Counted from the stretch's first letter, positions 11,656-24,579 are shown. The stretch is 64,000 bases of DNA from Labia minor (GCA_963082975.1 OY720345.1:17882491-17946490), one strand, 5' to 3'. Numbers and translations are program-made. Notes: generated from the sequence alone by a model not told the origin.

Positions 11656-12429
11656 TCAAACAATATTAATTAAATGATTATTTTTTAATGCGATATGAGA
11701 GTCATGTTCTTGTCTAGTGCCCATCGTATGCATCGGCATTGACTTTATGTAAAATTGAAAATTAAAATATATGAATCCATTACGAACGGTTAAGAATATT
11801 TTTTAAATTACTGGATAGGATTAAATTGTTATATAAAATATAATATTTATTTATTTGAATTATATATTTTTATTTGTTTATATATATTTTTATGTTTCTG
11901 TTGTTATTATTTATTTTTTTAGTTTATTCTTATTTACTAAGTTCTAGTCAATTTCAATGGGAACCCCTTTACAGCCACTTATTTGAGCAGTAATATTTTT
12001 TTAGATATTTATTTATTGGAATAGGTTGATTTTTGGCTGAAAAAAATTTCATCCTTACTAAGTTATCTACTCGGTGAGCGTTAAATCTGACACAATGGAA
12101 TCGGTCATAATTGAATAGTTTAATGTTTGCCTGGTGCCTCACTGAAGAAAATGAAATTCTCGCTGAAGAGTTTTTTTTCTGAGGATGGATGATTTCTTTA
12201 AGGCACAAATGGCATTTATTGGTGAGGTGCTAACTAACTAACTTCAAACAATAATAATAAGAATTATTATTATTATTATTATTCATTTAATTTATCTTTA
12301 TATGTATATATGCATTTCTCTTTATATAAAATGATTTAATAATTCTTACTCCTTTAAAAAAAAATATAACTTTAATTAATAAACATTAAAATGGCATTAA
12401 GGTTAATAATTTAAATTAAATCATATATT

Positions 12430-12466
<37 letters not shown>

Positions 12467-13819
12467 TTAAATATAAATTGATAACTATTTTTTTACCATC
12501 TGCTCAAGAAATATAATGGATTAAATCAATAATTATGTATTTCATAAGAGAAAGATTGTAATCGTTTGCAAATAGCTTAGTTGGCGATTTGGCATGATGA
12601 TGGCATCATAAATATTAAATAATAATAAATATTTATTTAAATTGATTAAAAATTAATTTATTTATTTTAAGTTCGTTAAAATATTGACCTCTGGCCCTCA
12701 ATATTTTCTACACCTATAATTTTTAAAAAATGATCAAATCTTTTTTAAATAAAGTTGTGTACATACGAAGAGAGCATATAGCCAGCCCTTGACATACTTA
12801 AAATTTTTAAAATAATATTAACAAAACTCGGTCGACAACGTTGGATGAGACATGTATTTAGATGATTATTATTATTATCATAATTAAGGGTAGATAATTC
12901 ATAATAGAATTAAATTCAATCATATTCCAATGAAGAATTATAAAAAAAATAATTATTCAAATATGAAATAAAAATTAGTATATAATAGATAGTTATACAT
13001 ATATAAAATTATAATTTTATAATTCTTTAATTATTATCCTAAATGAAATTATTTTTTTGTTTTTGTTTTTATTTTTATCTTAATTAGTGATTGTGGAGTG
13101 GAAATTGTGGGAATACCATCAAAATTATATTTATTGTTACTGCTTTTCTTCTCTTTTCTTTTTTTATTATTTTGTTTGATTTTGTTGATTTCTTTTTTAA
13201 TTTTTGAACCCTTATATTGTATTTTTTTTTTGTTTTTTTCGAAGGTTGTTTGTCTATTTTTGTTTTGTAATTTATAATTACGTACGTCAAAAAAGTTAGA
13301 TAAAATTAATATCTTATAATTTGTATAAATATTTCTTGAATAAATAAATAAAAAATAAATCAAAAAATATAAATTAACTTTATCTATTTTCAACCAAACT
13401 GATTTTTTTATTAAAAATATTGACGATGAACAATTTGTTTTTAAGCGATACATATAATTTTAAAAACTAATATTACAGATTATTAAATTGATTATTACTT
13501 AATTAAGACTTAATATCGATTTTTATACACCATCACATTAAAAGGATCGGGTATCATCATAATCAATGAATGTTGCTTTTTATTTAATTCAGTAAAACCT
13601 TCATTTATAAATAAACCACCAAAATTTCAATGTAATAAATAAGTTTAATAAAAATACTCAGTGATAGATTAAATTCTTGTTCTCAAAAATTTAGTTAAAA
13701 TATTTTGAGATTTAAATGGTTAAATTTAGGAAAATAAACTAATCATAATGTAATGGTTTAACAAAAAAAAATTGATATATGTATGTACTATAAGAGACAA
13801 CTTATATGATTCACAATTT
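11656..13819. other. No gene seen
   Basis: AT-rich sequence with an (ATT)n run near 12265-12282, an (AT)n tract at about 12437-12463 and homopolymer-rich stretches near 13060-13250 that create long but low-complexity minus-strand frames (lysine and asparagine runs). I see nothing I would call a gene. Confidence 0.5.
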
Positions 13820-14140
13820 TTACCGACCGACGATAGGAAACAAGATATTGTTTTCAGATCAAATTTCACATGTGGAGATTTTAACATATCTCCACGAATC
13901 ATGCATTTTGTTAACAGAAAAAAGTATTTTTAACATGATGTCTGTCCGTCTGGTCGTTGTGTGTACGTATAGACGAGTACTGCTTGAACGGCGCAACTGA
14001 TTTTGATAAAATTTGATATATTTTACTTGATGCATTAGTAGCATGCCTTCATCAACTTTTGGTGTATATCTGGAAACCGGAAGTGGTAGTTTACAAAGTA
14101 TTAATTTTATATTCATTGTCGGAAATTTTTCACTTAAAAT
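13820..14140 (+). repeat. Family B repeat (Helentron-like), copy 1
   Basis: It starts TACCGACCGACGATAGG and ends CATTGTCGGAAATTTTTCAC, so the ends form a short inverted pair (CCGACRAT). The interior has GATGTCTGTCCGTCTGG, ACGGCGCAACTGATTTTGAT and TCTGGAAACCGGAAGTGGTA. Other copies: 25143-25787 (reverse), 27137-27769 and 62415-62727 (reverse). Confidence 0.65.
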
Positions 14141-15003
14141 CTAGTAATATTTATAATTAAACTAAAAGTAAAAACCAAGGTAATATAATTTATTCATTTT
14201 ATTTCAAGTTTCAAAAATATTTTTTTTTAAAAAAAAAAGTATAACAATGTTACAATATTCTTTAATTTTAAAAAATTAAATTTCAGGTGATACTTCACCA
14301 AATAATGAAGTTATAATAACATAGTGTTAACTTCAAACAAATTATTCCAAGTATGTATAGCAATCATTTGAGTTAAAAGCAAATTTAAATAATATATTGA
14401 CAGAAGTTTCAATTTTTTTTTAAATAAATATAAATTTATATCCAGAATTCATTAGCAAACAACTGGAAACATAAATAAATAAATCTCTGGAGCGCTATTC
14501 AAAATCAAAATTCCTCAAAACTAGTAATAATAATGAATGGATTGATTATATATATATATAAATTTAATTACTGGAATAAAATATAATTTTTTTATTTATT
14601 TATTTGTTGGATTCCACTCCTCCCATTTGGGGGTTTTGGAGATTTATTTACAGTATTTATATAGTAAAATATAATTAGATTTAAAATAAAAATTTAGGTT
14701 TATAATTAGGATTTCTGTATTTCTAAATTCTAGATTTATATATTTGTTTATTTTATAATATTTTAAAATTTATATTTGAGTTAGCAATGTGTAGGTAATT
14801 CTATATTTATAATTCTTATCAATATTACTCGCTAAAATAAATTATCAGGATTATAAAAAGTGAAAAATTTGATAAAAACCGTAGAAAAAAAACATAAATT
14901 TTGAATGTTTGACATTAGATATTATTTTAAAAAATATATTAGATTATAAAAATTTTTTGTCATTAAAATCTCATATATATTTTTTTAAATATAGGTATCA
15001 ATG
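14141..15003. other. No gene seen
   Basis: AT-rich filler with short microsatellites. No exon-like frame or recognised repeat. Confidence 0.5.
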
Positions 15004-15385
15004 TACGAGGGCAGGTCAATAGGTCCGTGCATTTTTGAATATCCCGTCTCTTCAATGAAATGGCAACACTGATACTGTCAGTAGGCAACTACAGCTGACT
15101 CCTGTCGTAATTTGAACTAGCTGGGTCTTTTAGTTTTTGTTTGACATCCATTAATAGAATATTACCTCGTGATTTGAGAAGAAAATGGAAAAAAAATGAA
15201 TTTCCATGAAAATCCATGAATTGGGATAGGAATTTCTCTCTCTATTCTCCGGATTTAGCCTCGAGTGACTTATTTCTTATTTCCAAACCTGAAGGGAAAA
15301 GAAATTTGACTCCAATGATGAAATTTTTTATCCAAAAACCTGGGTTTCATTCAAAAAGCCACGAACTTATTGACCTACCCTCGTA
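15004..15385 (+). mobile_element. Internally deleted mariner-like element 1
   Basis: Inverted ends CGAGGGCAGGTCAATA.. and ..TTGACCTACCCTCG are flanked by TA on both sides. The interior keeps YSPDLASSDLFLISKPEGK, the region around the last catalytic aspartate of a mariner transposase, and loses most of the rest. Sister copy at 34842-35325. Confidence 0.8.
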
Positions 15386-15488
15386 TGTTGATTATAATAT
15401 AATTCATTAGTTTAACTGAAAAGATTTTCTTCTAAGAAGGCTTCGAAACATCTTCCCACTTTTAAATTAATTATGTAAATATCTAGCG

Positions 15489-15732
15489 CAGGGGTTCTCA
15501 ACCTTTCAAGCTCTGCGGCCCCCCTTAGAACATTGAGAGGTCATGCCCCCTGATTCAGAGTATCGCAAAATTATCTGACCTTTTTTTTTTAGAACCATTT
15601 TGAAAAAAAATCGGAAATGTTCAAAAAGTTTGGCCTGAAACTCATCTAACCTTTTTTTTTTCTTTTTACAACAAAATTTTCAAAAGTTTGCGGGCACTTG
15701 ATATGCTCGCGCCCCCAGGTTGAGAACCGCTG
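15489..15732. mobile_element. Small hAT (Buster-type) non-autonomous element 1
   Basis: A 244-bp element with ends CAGGGGTTCTCAACCT and AGGTTGAGAACCGCTG. It is flanked by a perfect 8-bp duplication ATCTAGCG (15481-15488 and 15733-15740), which has TA at its centre. It has no coding capacity. Confidence 0.85.
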
Positions 15733-15838
15733 ATCTAGCGAATATGGAAAATAATATAAAAAAAGTTTCAATTCATTAAAAAGACAAATATTAATTTACG
15801 AAATAAAACTGCACTAAAAAAATGAATTACATTATAGT

Positions 15839-16090
15839 GTGATTTTGAAAGTCAAGGGTGAGGTGGGAGACCGAGGTCGAAGTTTTTTTTCTTATTTCCA
15901 AAGTGAATTGAGCAGGAGCGACATTCCCTCCCCACCACTTCCCTATGTATTCCATCCACCTGTGTATGACCTGTTGATATCTTTTACGGTGAGGCATTTG
16001 CAATTCGAACGTGTGCCTCTTCGCTTACCGAGGAGCTGTGCATTTGCAATATTTACTTTCTTTCTCAGTTTCTTTCATAATTGATTGAAG
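15839..16090. other. Less AT-rich unique stretch, function unknown
   Basis: Markedly higher G+C than its surroundings, and open on the plus strand from a GTG at 15839 to 16084, but with no ATG. On the minus strand, an ATG at 16078 is followed by 16 codons and a good donor (GTAAGC at 16028). Either a first exon or a regulatory element would fit; I cannot decide. Confidence 0.25.
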
Positions 16091-17140
16091 TGCAGTGCCT
16101 TCCTTGTTACTTACACATAAATTTGATTTTTCCGAAACTTTCAGCCAAAGGTAAAACAAATTAAACAATTTATTATTATTATTATTACATTAATTAATAA
16201 TAACACCGGTTTATCTATTTCTTTTCAATATTTCATCTAGATTTATCAAAATTTAATTTAAAACCAAATAAATACATTACATTTAAAATAAATAAAACAA
16301 ACTTTTAACTTTTTAGTAACTTTAAATTGATATTGTATTTAATAAAAATATACTGGAATGGAAAATACAAATTTTTTTTTTTTTTATTTCAAAATTGTTA
16401 ATAAAAAATATTTTGTTTTTATTTACTCACATATAGTCTACGTAAATAAATTAATTCATTAATCATTTATATAAAATTATTTTATTTTATTTTATTTTAT
16501 TATATTTTTTTTTTTTTTTGATTTGAAAAAAAATTTGTTAAAATTGATATACATATTATTCATTATTAAAATATAATAAATTATTATCAATTAATTTGAA
16601 AAATTATAATAAAGTAAATAAAAGTTTAATCATTTATTGATTATTTATTTTTATTAATGAATAAATAAAATTACTAGTATAGTATAAAATTCAAGATTAA
16701 AATATATTCAATAAATAAATTATATATAATGAATAACATTTCAATTAAATATTTTGTTTTTAAGACGAATCTCCCAAAAATATTAAAAGAATTATATAAA
16801 GGTGTTAAACTTCATAATAACAATCACATCTGACCGTTCAAAATTATAAATTTATTTTCAAAGCTACAATTCTTATTTTATCGACTATAAAAAGTATTAT
16901 CTATCACATTCCAAAAATAAAAGTTTCTGGATGATATTTGTAGTATATAATGGATATAATTTTAAAGATGTTAATTTTTCTATCATTTATTATAATTATA
17001 GTTAATAGAGTAAAAATTAATTTTTATTTTAAAAATATTTCTTTTTGTATTAATATCTCGATAAACGTTTGGTGATTGTTTAATTTAAAAGAAAATACAC
17101 TTCATAATTTATATATATAAAAAAAACCTCTGACTTTTGT
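16091..17140. other. No gene seen
   Basis: AT-rich, with (TTTTA)n near 16477-16500 and several homopolymer runs. Nothing recognised. Confidence 0.5.
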
Positions 17141-17144
17141 ACAT

Positions 17145-17405
17145 CCTAAGCAAGGACAACGCCTATCAAGCCGGTTATATCAATAAGGTATCCTATAAAT
17201 CGGGTCCTCTCAACCTTTACCTTGATTTTCTTGATCGGAGGCCCTATCAAATAGCTTTTCCCCAATATTGTTCCCGGAGGCTGGGTTAACTCCATCCCAT
17301 AGACCACAGCTAGGAAAATTCCCTTGACAGGCCCGGGACTTGAAGCCGGGACCGTGTGAATGTGAGGCAGGTTCGCTACCCACACACCCAATGGCGCCTT
17401 CTTCA

Positions 17406-17408
<3 letters not shown>
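17145..17408 (-). repeat. tRNA-derived SINE
   Basis: On the minus strand the head reads GTGTGTGGGTAGCGAACC (A-box-like), then CCTGCCTCACATTCACACGG, then CCCGGCTTCAAGTCCCGGG (B-box-like, GGTTCAAGTCC type). The order and spacing are those of a tRNA gene, followed by about 190 bp of unrelated body. The G+C content is far above the surroundings. An (AT)n tract lies directly beyond the head (17410-17450). I see no second copy in the window. Confidence 0.65.
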
Positions 17409-17453
<45 letters not shown>

Positions 17454-18288
17454 CAATTAAATTATTGTATCAATAATTTCTGCAATAATTTTCAGATTAA
17501 TAATGAAATTAATGTTTCTATACTATTAATACTTTACAAATGAGGGTAGAATAAAGACTTGCTATTCTTTATTCTTTCTCTTTCACTTTGGTTCTACACT
17601 TTTCATCCCTGTCAGTTGAGCACTCAATATTTTTTTCTTTCCTACTTATTTTCATGTGAATAAACGATTAATGAACAATGTTAAGAGACCACCCATTTAC
17701 AAAATTCAATCATCCACAATTTAATTAATTAATTAATAATTATAACATTTAATATTCATTAATCTCAATTTAAATATATATATATATTGTAGTTGCGTTT
17801 ACTAAGTTTGAAAACTAGACTGAGAAATAAAAAAAAAATTATTAAAATATTTTTATACAGCAAACTTTAAGACCTCGAAATAATGATAAAATGACCCTTG
17901 AGTATTAACAGACCGGGACATCATTTTGTTCGTTGGTCATAGTCTCCTTAACGTAGCCCCCCTTTCCCCTCCCCCGATAATCACAATATCACTATCATTA
18001 ATATTCCTTTAAACGTATCAGAGATAATTGAAACTTGGTAAAGCTAATTTCTCAAAGAATCACACAGTCATTCGACCGGGTATGTGAGCATCCTCATCTC
18101 AGCTATTTTTAATTTTTAATGAAAAGTATTAGTAACGGAAGTATTTTCTAAAACAAACAATAAAATTATTTCTTTTAATTATAAATAAATTTATAAATAA
18201 AGTTACATTATTCCAAATTACTTTTTATGAAAATAATCCTTTATAAACAAAATTAAAAGCATATGAAATTATTTATTAATATATACGA
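17454..18288. other. No gene seen
   Basis: AT-rich unique sequence with a short C-rich patch near 17957-17975. No exon or repeat recognised. Confidence 0.45.
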
Positions 18289-18290
18289 GG

Positions 18291-18481
18291 GTAATTCACA
18301 AAGTAGGTTACGTTTGGAATTAAGACAAAACTAGTACAGGAAAATGTTTTTTATTATATACATTTGAAAGAGCAACTAAAATACTATTTTTCTACATAAT
18401 CGCCAAAAAAGTTGAGACATTTATTGCAGCGATGAACAAGCTTCGAAATTCCTTCTTCATAGAAATCCGCCGCCTGAGTGT
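18291..18481 (-). mobile_element. Mariner 3' end fragment
   Basis: The minus strand keeps QAADFYEEGISKLVHRCNKC and then LNFFGDYVEK, the C-terminus of a mariner-like transposase (..DKCLNLFGDYVEK type). It is followed by a terminal sequence that on the plus strand starts TACGAGGGTAATTCACAAAG. The 5' part of the element is absent. Confidence 0.7.
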
Positions 18482-19130
18482 ATCAATTAATTAAATTCAA
18501 AATTATAAATATTCTAGAAAAGTTTTATTCAAATAGTTGTAGGATTTATTTTAATCTCAATCACTAGAATTATTGAAGAAGAATATAAAATAAATATTTT
18601 TAGTTTGATTTACACTTACATTTAGAATACATAGACATATAGAATCTATAAATCATTATATAGCAACATCTAATCATATCTCTGTGAGAAAAACTAACAA
18701 TCTAATTTTTTAAGCAAATGTTTTAGACTCCATCTTTTAACATGTATGTTATATATTTTTAGTGAAATTTTAAAATTAACTGAAAGTCAAAATGAATAAT
18801 AATCAAAAATTGTTATATGGTAAATACCACAAACACTGATAATAAAATAATCTATATTTTTATATGAATTTAAAATTTAAAATAATTGCACTTTTTATTC
18901 TAGTAATATAAATGTATTTTATTCATATAATATTATATAATTGCATAATTATTTATACTATATACTAGTATTTCATCATCATTCGAATTCATTAAAAATA
19001 TATTTACAAGATTTTCTTTATGATTAATACTACATAAAATTATATTTATTATAAATTTATTACTTATTAAATAACTGATTAATTTTATTTTCTAAAATTT
19101 ATTTAATAAATGTATATTTATAAAATAAAA
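18482..19130. other. No gene seen
   Basis: AT-rich sequence without recognisable repeats or exon-like frames. Confidence 0.5.
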
Positions 19131-19135
19131 ACAGC

Positions 19136-19545
19136 CGCAGTTCGGTACTTTTAAAAAATTATTCCTTATGAACTATGAATATTTAAGATTAAGATTATTA
19201 TTTAAAATAAATAAACGACAAAAAATATGAAAAAATTTCAAATAATTTAAAAGAACATAAATTTTAAAAAAATCCATAAAACTTACAGCCCTTAATGCAC
19301 TGAAAGATAGTAAAGTATGGCCTGTGGATATAACATAATATATATTTCGTAATTTGATTACAAAATATTATTAAAATAAATATTTTTAATTTTATTTTAG
19401 TTATAATATATTTTGTATTTAAGGAAGAGCTGTCTGGTGTTGCCCGGCGCGCCACTTTTTTAAATTACGAAAATTCTAACAAAGATGATAACATATACAC
19501 ATCGATTTTTCTTTATAATATAAATATTATCTATGGTGAGAATTT
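19136..19545 (+). repeat. Family C long copy
   Basis: This shares AATAATTTAAAAGAACATAA, GAAAGATAGTAAAGTATGG, CCTGTGGATATAA, AAGGAAGAGCTGTCTGG and the GTTGCCCGGCGCGCC block with 1156-1560 and, reversed, with 29620-30205. A (TATATATC)n tract follows at about 19605-19640. Confidence 0.6.
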
Positions 19546-19856
19546 TAAAAAGATCCTTCGAGCAGTTAAATATCTTATCTTATTATGCTAGCTAAAATTG
19601 TATATATCTATATATCTATATATCTATATATCTATTTATCTATAACCATTGGTTCTCAAAAACCGCTCTAACGATTTTTTTCAAATTCACACTAGATATA
19701 GTATTTATAAAGAAAAATTGAGTTTTATTGATCACATCTCTTGAAACTTACAGCTTCATTATTAATTTCTTAATTGAAAATTATATATGGGTGACGTAAA
19801 TGGCATCCATTTTGAAATTTTACTCCCGCCTTTTTTTAATTTTGTATTAATATTTT

Positions 19857-20300
19857 TTTTATTTATATTTAAAATATTTTAAAATTTATTATTTAATTTC
19901 GAAATAAAATTAAAAATATTTATTTTTAATAAAATATATATATATTTATTAATCTCTCTCAAAAAAAAAATAACAACAAAATAAAAAATGGTTTTGAAAT
20001 AATTTTTTTTTTTTTTTAATCTATTATTTTTTAATAAATTACTATTTTATATTTATTTATTCATTGTTCTTTTATTAAATTTAATATTTATTAATATTAT
20101 TTATTATTTATCGATGACATATGACATTCATATTGAAATTTTACTCCCGCTTTTTTTTTAAATATTTAAAATATTTTAAAATAAAATTCATTATTTAATT
20201 TCGAAATAAAATTAAAAATATTTATTTTTAATAAAATATATATATATTTATTAATCTCTCTCAAAAAAAAACAACAAAACAAATAAATGTCTTTGAAATA
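19857..20300. repeat. Two direct copies of a 120-bp AT-rich segment
   Basis: The block ATTTCGAAATAAAATTAAAA ... TTAATCTCTCTCAAAAAAAA occurs at about 19895-19975 and again at 20198-20275. Each is preceded by TTGAAATTTTACTCCCGC, so a segment of about 300 bp has been duplicated in tandem. Confidence 0.65.
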
Positions 20301-20330
20301 TGGTAAAAATATCTTTGTAATTATCAAAAT

Positions 20331-20400
20331 ATCATAGACCAGCGGTAAGAACAATTGTTTTTACTCCCCGAGTTCGAAGGATCGAAACTCGCCGCGTGCA
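20331..20400 (+). repeat. tRNA-like SINE head or tRNA pseudogene
   Basis: ATAGACCAGCGGTAAGAAC resembles a tRNA A-box arm, and GTTCGAAGGATCGAAACTCG resembles a T-arm with B box. The arm spacing is roughly right but pairing is poor, and a poly-T follows (20400-20411). More likely a SINE head than a functional tRNA gene. Confidence 0.4.
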
Positions 20401-20507
20401 TTTTTTTTTTTATCTATTTTCGTGATTTATTTATTCATTGTTCTTTTATTAATTAAGTTTTAGATAGTTTTATAATTTTTAATATTTTTTCAATAAAATA
20501 TTATTTA

Positions 20508-21110
20508 ATACATTTAATAATTGTAATAAATAATTAAAGAATTGTATATCAATATTTTTTAAAGGGTAGAGCGAGCTCGGTGTCCCAGGTATTAATATTA
20601 CCAGCCAAATCCAATAATAATGAATCATTTTTTTTAACTTAAGTACCGAGCCGAGGCTCGGGGTCCCGGTATACATATTTATGTATTATTGAGGACCCCA
20701 AGTTCCATGCAATGATGCAACATTTAATAATTGTAATAAATAATTAAAGAATTGTATATCAGCTCGGTGTCCCAAGTATTAATATTACCAGCCAAACCCA
20801 ATATAATAATGAATTATTTTTTTTTAACTTAATTACCTAGCCGAGGCTCGGGGTCCCGGTGTGATCTTAATATATTGTCAGAATTAGATAAATAATGTAG
20901 AGAGAAAAATTATTTAAAAATAGATATTTATTTAAATGAAATAAAATTATTTAATTTACAGAATGAAAATGTCTATAATAATGTCTAAATATTTTTTCGA
21001 GCGACAGCTCGGTATCCCAGGTATTAATATTACCAGCCAAACCCAATAATAATGAATCATTTTTTTTAACTTAAGTACCGAGCCGAGGCTCGGGGTCCCG
21101 GTACTTTAAA
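20508..21110 (+). repeat. Cluster of three family C palindrome units
   Basis: Units end in CCGAGCCGAGGCTCGGGG at about 20672, 20862 and 21103. Each is preceded by GCTCGGTGTCCCARGTATTA and TTACCAGCCAAA. The first two units also share an AT-rich lead (TAATAATTGTAATAAATAAT at 20515 and 20725), a local tandem duplication of about 210 bp. The perfect CCGAGCC/GGCTCGG stem is conserved in all but the middle unit, which has one change outside it. Confidence 0.7.
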
Positions 21111-21938
21111 AAATACAAATATATATATATACAATTTTTGCTAGTATTAATTTATTATTTATAATAGTATAATCTGATGAAATAAAATAAATAAAATTGT
21201 ACTTCGGAAAGTACAATAAATAAAAAAATATTATTTTATGTTAATAAGATGGAATTAATTTAATTTTTAATTTTATAAATTAAATAAATTAATATACATG
21301 AGAAGAAATTAACATAAAAGTGGTATCATCTTAGCATCCAAGTGATAATTTATTTATTAATATTATTATAATATTGTCATTTATTTCAAATAATTTTCAA
21401 TAATTTCATATAAAAAAAATTAAACTATTAAATAATTTTTAATTTATTGTATAGTTTTAATTTATTTGAATAAATAATTTAACAAAAAATTCACATTGAT
21501 CATATCTATATTATAATTTCTTTTTTGAATATATCATAGATATAATCTAAGTTTAGTTTACCGTAAAAGTATTCATTCACACCTGGGGCCTTTTTTAACA
21601 TTTGGTGGTGCTGGTTGTTAACATAGAAGATAATTGAAATTAAATAATTCATAAATGATTTTAACGATAGAAATTTCAATAAATTATACACTTTATTATT
21701 TTGATAATTTCAAATACATAGAAAAATTTACAATAACATTTGAAAAGGTAATTAGAAATATAAATTATTTCGTTGAGGTTTAATATTTTAATAGAAAGGA
21801 GTTCAGGAATTTTAAATTTTTGCCTCATTATCTTACTATTAAATTATTTTTCTAAAATTTTGAAATTTTTTTTTTAATGAAAGATTATCTACACACTTTA
21901 TCGTTTTGCACCTTGAATCTGTATATTTTTGCTCCTTA

Positions 21939-22554
21939 TACTATCACGCCAGGATAGTATTGCGATCACGAAAATTTTCGATGTCGAGATTTTGATGTTT
22001 TTATACGTTTTGAAGGTCCCTGAATCATTTTCACTAATGTTGAAAAAAATGTCTGTCTCTCTCTGTGTGTGTGTGTATGTATGTAGACAAGATTACGCAA
22101 AAACGGTTTGAGCTAGAATTATGAAAGTTGGTGTATGGGCATTATTCAAAATTCGTAGTTTTTTATCAACTTTTGAGAAATGTAGTTCTTTCGGAAGAGG
22201 ATCATTACTTACAACGATTTAATTTTTTTTCCTCTAAAGTGACCGTAAAAATAAAGATATATGTTTGATAATTTTTCACATGATGAAAAATTGTATAAAA
22301 CTGCTATATATAGAATTTCAGTTTGATTGAATCGCTGAAAGTACCAGAATTAATTTTTTAACACTGCTAATCTCACGTGCCAACACGTGACGTGGTGTCA
22401 TCAACAAAGAGTCAAACATGCGCTGGTTTAAAAAATATTATTTATTAATTTTAATTTATAATTTATAATTAATTAAAGTTAATTTAAACATAATATATTA
22501 TGTTATTTAATCCAATTCTCAAATTGCGAGATAATCTAGTGGAGACACTCCAGC
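21939..22554 (+). repeat. Family A element (Helentron-like), copy 2
   Basis: Layout: TACTATCACGCC end, GCGATCACGAAAATTTTCGA, a TG/TC microsatellite core (22048-22083), ACGGTTTGAGCTAGAAT.., GGAAGAGGATCATTAC, TAAAAATAAAGATATATG, AACACGTGACGTGG, and a 3' end CGAGATAATCTAGTGGAG followed by ACACTCCAG, which can fold into a small hairpin. There is no coding capacity. Confidence 0.75.
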
Positions 22555-22951
22555 TTATTTTTTATTTATCAGAGTGTAAGAATTGAAAACACTTTGTCTA
22601 ATAACATACACAATACTTTATCTTCTTAGTTATCTATTACCTTGAATATTTTGTTTATTTTTTATTATTACAATATCATATCACCTTTTGCATTCGTATC
22701 GAGATATTTTAGTTTTTATATTTTTTTCCTCTACATATAGGTAGGTATACAATATTATATATATATATTTTATTAAAACTTTATAATAGAAAAAAAAAAA
22801 AATTCTATATCAACGTATAAACATATAAAATTTTAATTTATTGCAAGAAATGATAATTTTCTATTTCATTTCGTTATTTATTAAGTAAATATTAAATCTC
22901 TTTATCAATCGATTGAATAACAAGTATAATTCTTTTATGAATTATATATAT

Positions 22952-23200
22952 CACTGTTTCCCAAACTTTTTTGATCTGGACCCTGTTCGAGGTCTTAAAA
23001 TTTGTCGCGACCCACTTGATAAAAAAAAAAAACAAACATTTAGAAAAGAAATTTAATTTTTCAATAAAAATCAAGTTGTTTATTTCATACACAAAAAATT
23101 TTTGTTTTTCTCATGATGTAAAAAAGTAATAAGAATTTCTAAAATTTTTTCGCGATCCAGTAAACTCTTTCTGTAACCCGGTAACCGGTTTCGGAAACAT

Positions 23201-23202
<2 letters not shown>
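22952..23202. mobile_element. Small hAT non-autonomous element 2
   Basis: Ends CACTGTTTCCCAAAC and GTTTCGGAAACATTG, with TATA-rich 8-bp flanks (ATATATAT both sides, which is low-complexity). Interior remnants CGCGACCCAC and CGCGATCCAG are typical of this element type. Non-coding. Confidence 0.65.
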
Positions 23203-23241
<39 letters not shown>

Positions 23242-23666
23242 AATTGAATAATTTAATATTTAAACACATTAAAGAGGAAAAAATAAAATAAATTCTAATA
23301 AAATTTATCCGGCTATTTTTTGTTGCATAATTTATTTTTAAATAGACATAATAGTAGAATATATTTGTATTATATTAAAGAATAAATAGTACATACCTAT
23401 ATTAAATAAATATATGTACATATTAGATACGCTGAATTGCCTATCTAAATATTTTAAAAATTTTTTCTTATTTATTTTCAATTTTATTTATTAATCTATA
23501 AATATTCTATAATGATGATTATATATAATTTTAGGAATATATTATAAGGAACTGATAGCATTAAGCGTCATTGTTTAGTTCGGTGGGGTCATCTTTTATT
23601 TATTTTAATTAAACAAAGGAGAATATTATGTAAATGAGAAAGAAATTTTGAATTCTTGATTTTTTT

Positions 23667-24239
23667 ACTAGAGAGATATTATTGCGATCGCGAAAATTTT
23701 CGATTTTGATGTTTTTATACGTTTTGAAGGTCCCTGAATCATTTTCACTAAGGTTGAGAAAAATGTCTGTCTCTTTCTCTCTCTCTCTCTATGTGTGTGT
23801 ATGTATGTAGACAAGATTACGCGAAAACGGTTTGAGCTAGAATAATGAAATTTGGTGTACGGACATTATTCAAAATTCGTAGTTTTCTATCAACTTTTGA
23901 GATATGTAGCTCAACCGGAAGAGGGTCATTGCCTACCACGTTTTGATTTTTTTTCCTCTAAAGTGACCGTAAAAATAAAGATATATGTTTGATAATTTTT
24001 CACATGATTAAAAATTGTATAAAACTGCTATATATAGAATTTCAGCTTGATTGAATTGCTGAAAGTACCGGAATTAATTTTTTAACACTGCTAATCTCAC
24101 GTGCCAACACGTGACGTGGGGCCATCAACAAAGAGCCATACATGCGCTGGTTTAATAAATAAAATTTATTAATTTTAATATAATATATGTTATTTAATCC
24201 GATTCAAATTACGAGATAGTCGAGTGGAGACACTCCAGT
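23667..24239 (+). repeat. Family A element (Helentron-like), copy 3
   Basis: Same order of blocks as the copy at 21939. The 5' end is degenerate (TACTAGAGAGATATTATT); the 3' end is ACGAGATAGTCGAGTGGAG then ACACTCCAG. The core microsatellite is (CT)n plus (TG)n at about 23770-23810. Confidence 0.75.
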
Positions 24240-24579
24240 TTATTTTTTTTTTATTTTAGATGAATACCCTTCTAATCATTATCAATAGTTTTTAAATATG
24301 ATTATTTTAAGTTTAAATCAACTGATTGTAATTAAAGTTGATCATTTCTTTGTTTTATAATAGAAACAATGCCTATCCCCTAAAATCTCTCTTTGGACTA
24401 CCAAGTGGTTGGTTACAAATTTATGTTTAATAAATCATAACAACAACAATTCAACTGTAAAAGTAATAATTTTTATAGATTTCAATTTTGTTGAAATTAA
24501 CTCTTTTACTTTAAAAGGTATTACAATATTTCAACCTTTCTCGATTAATATTATTCTTTTTGATTATAGAATTTAAGTA

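Noticed and set aside
13049-13453. 134-codon minus-strand frame
   Set aside because: Made of lysine, asparagine and isoleucine runs from homopolymer-rich DNA; a second overlapping frame is just as open.
16029-16078. Minus-strand ATG with 16 codons and a GTAAGC donor
   Set aside because: Too short to support alone, and no partner exon was found.
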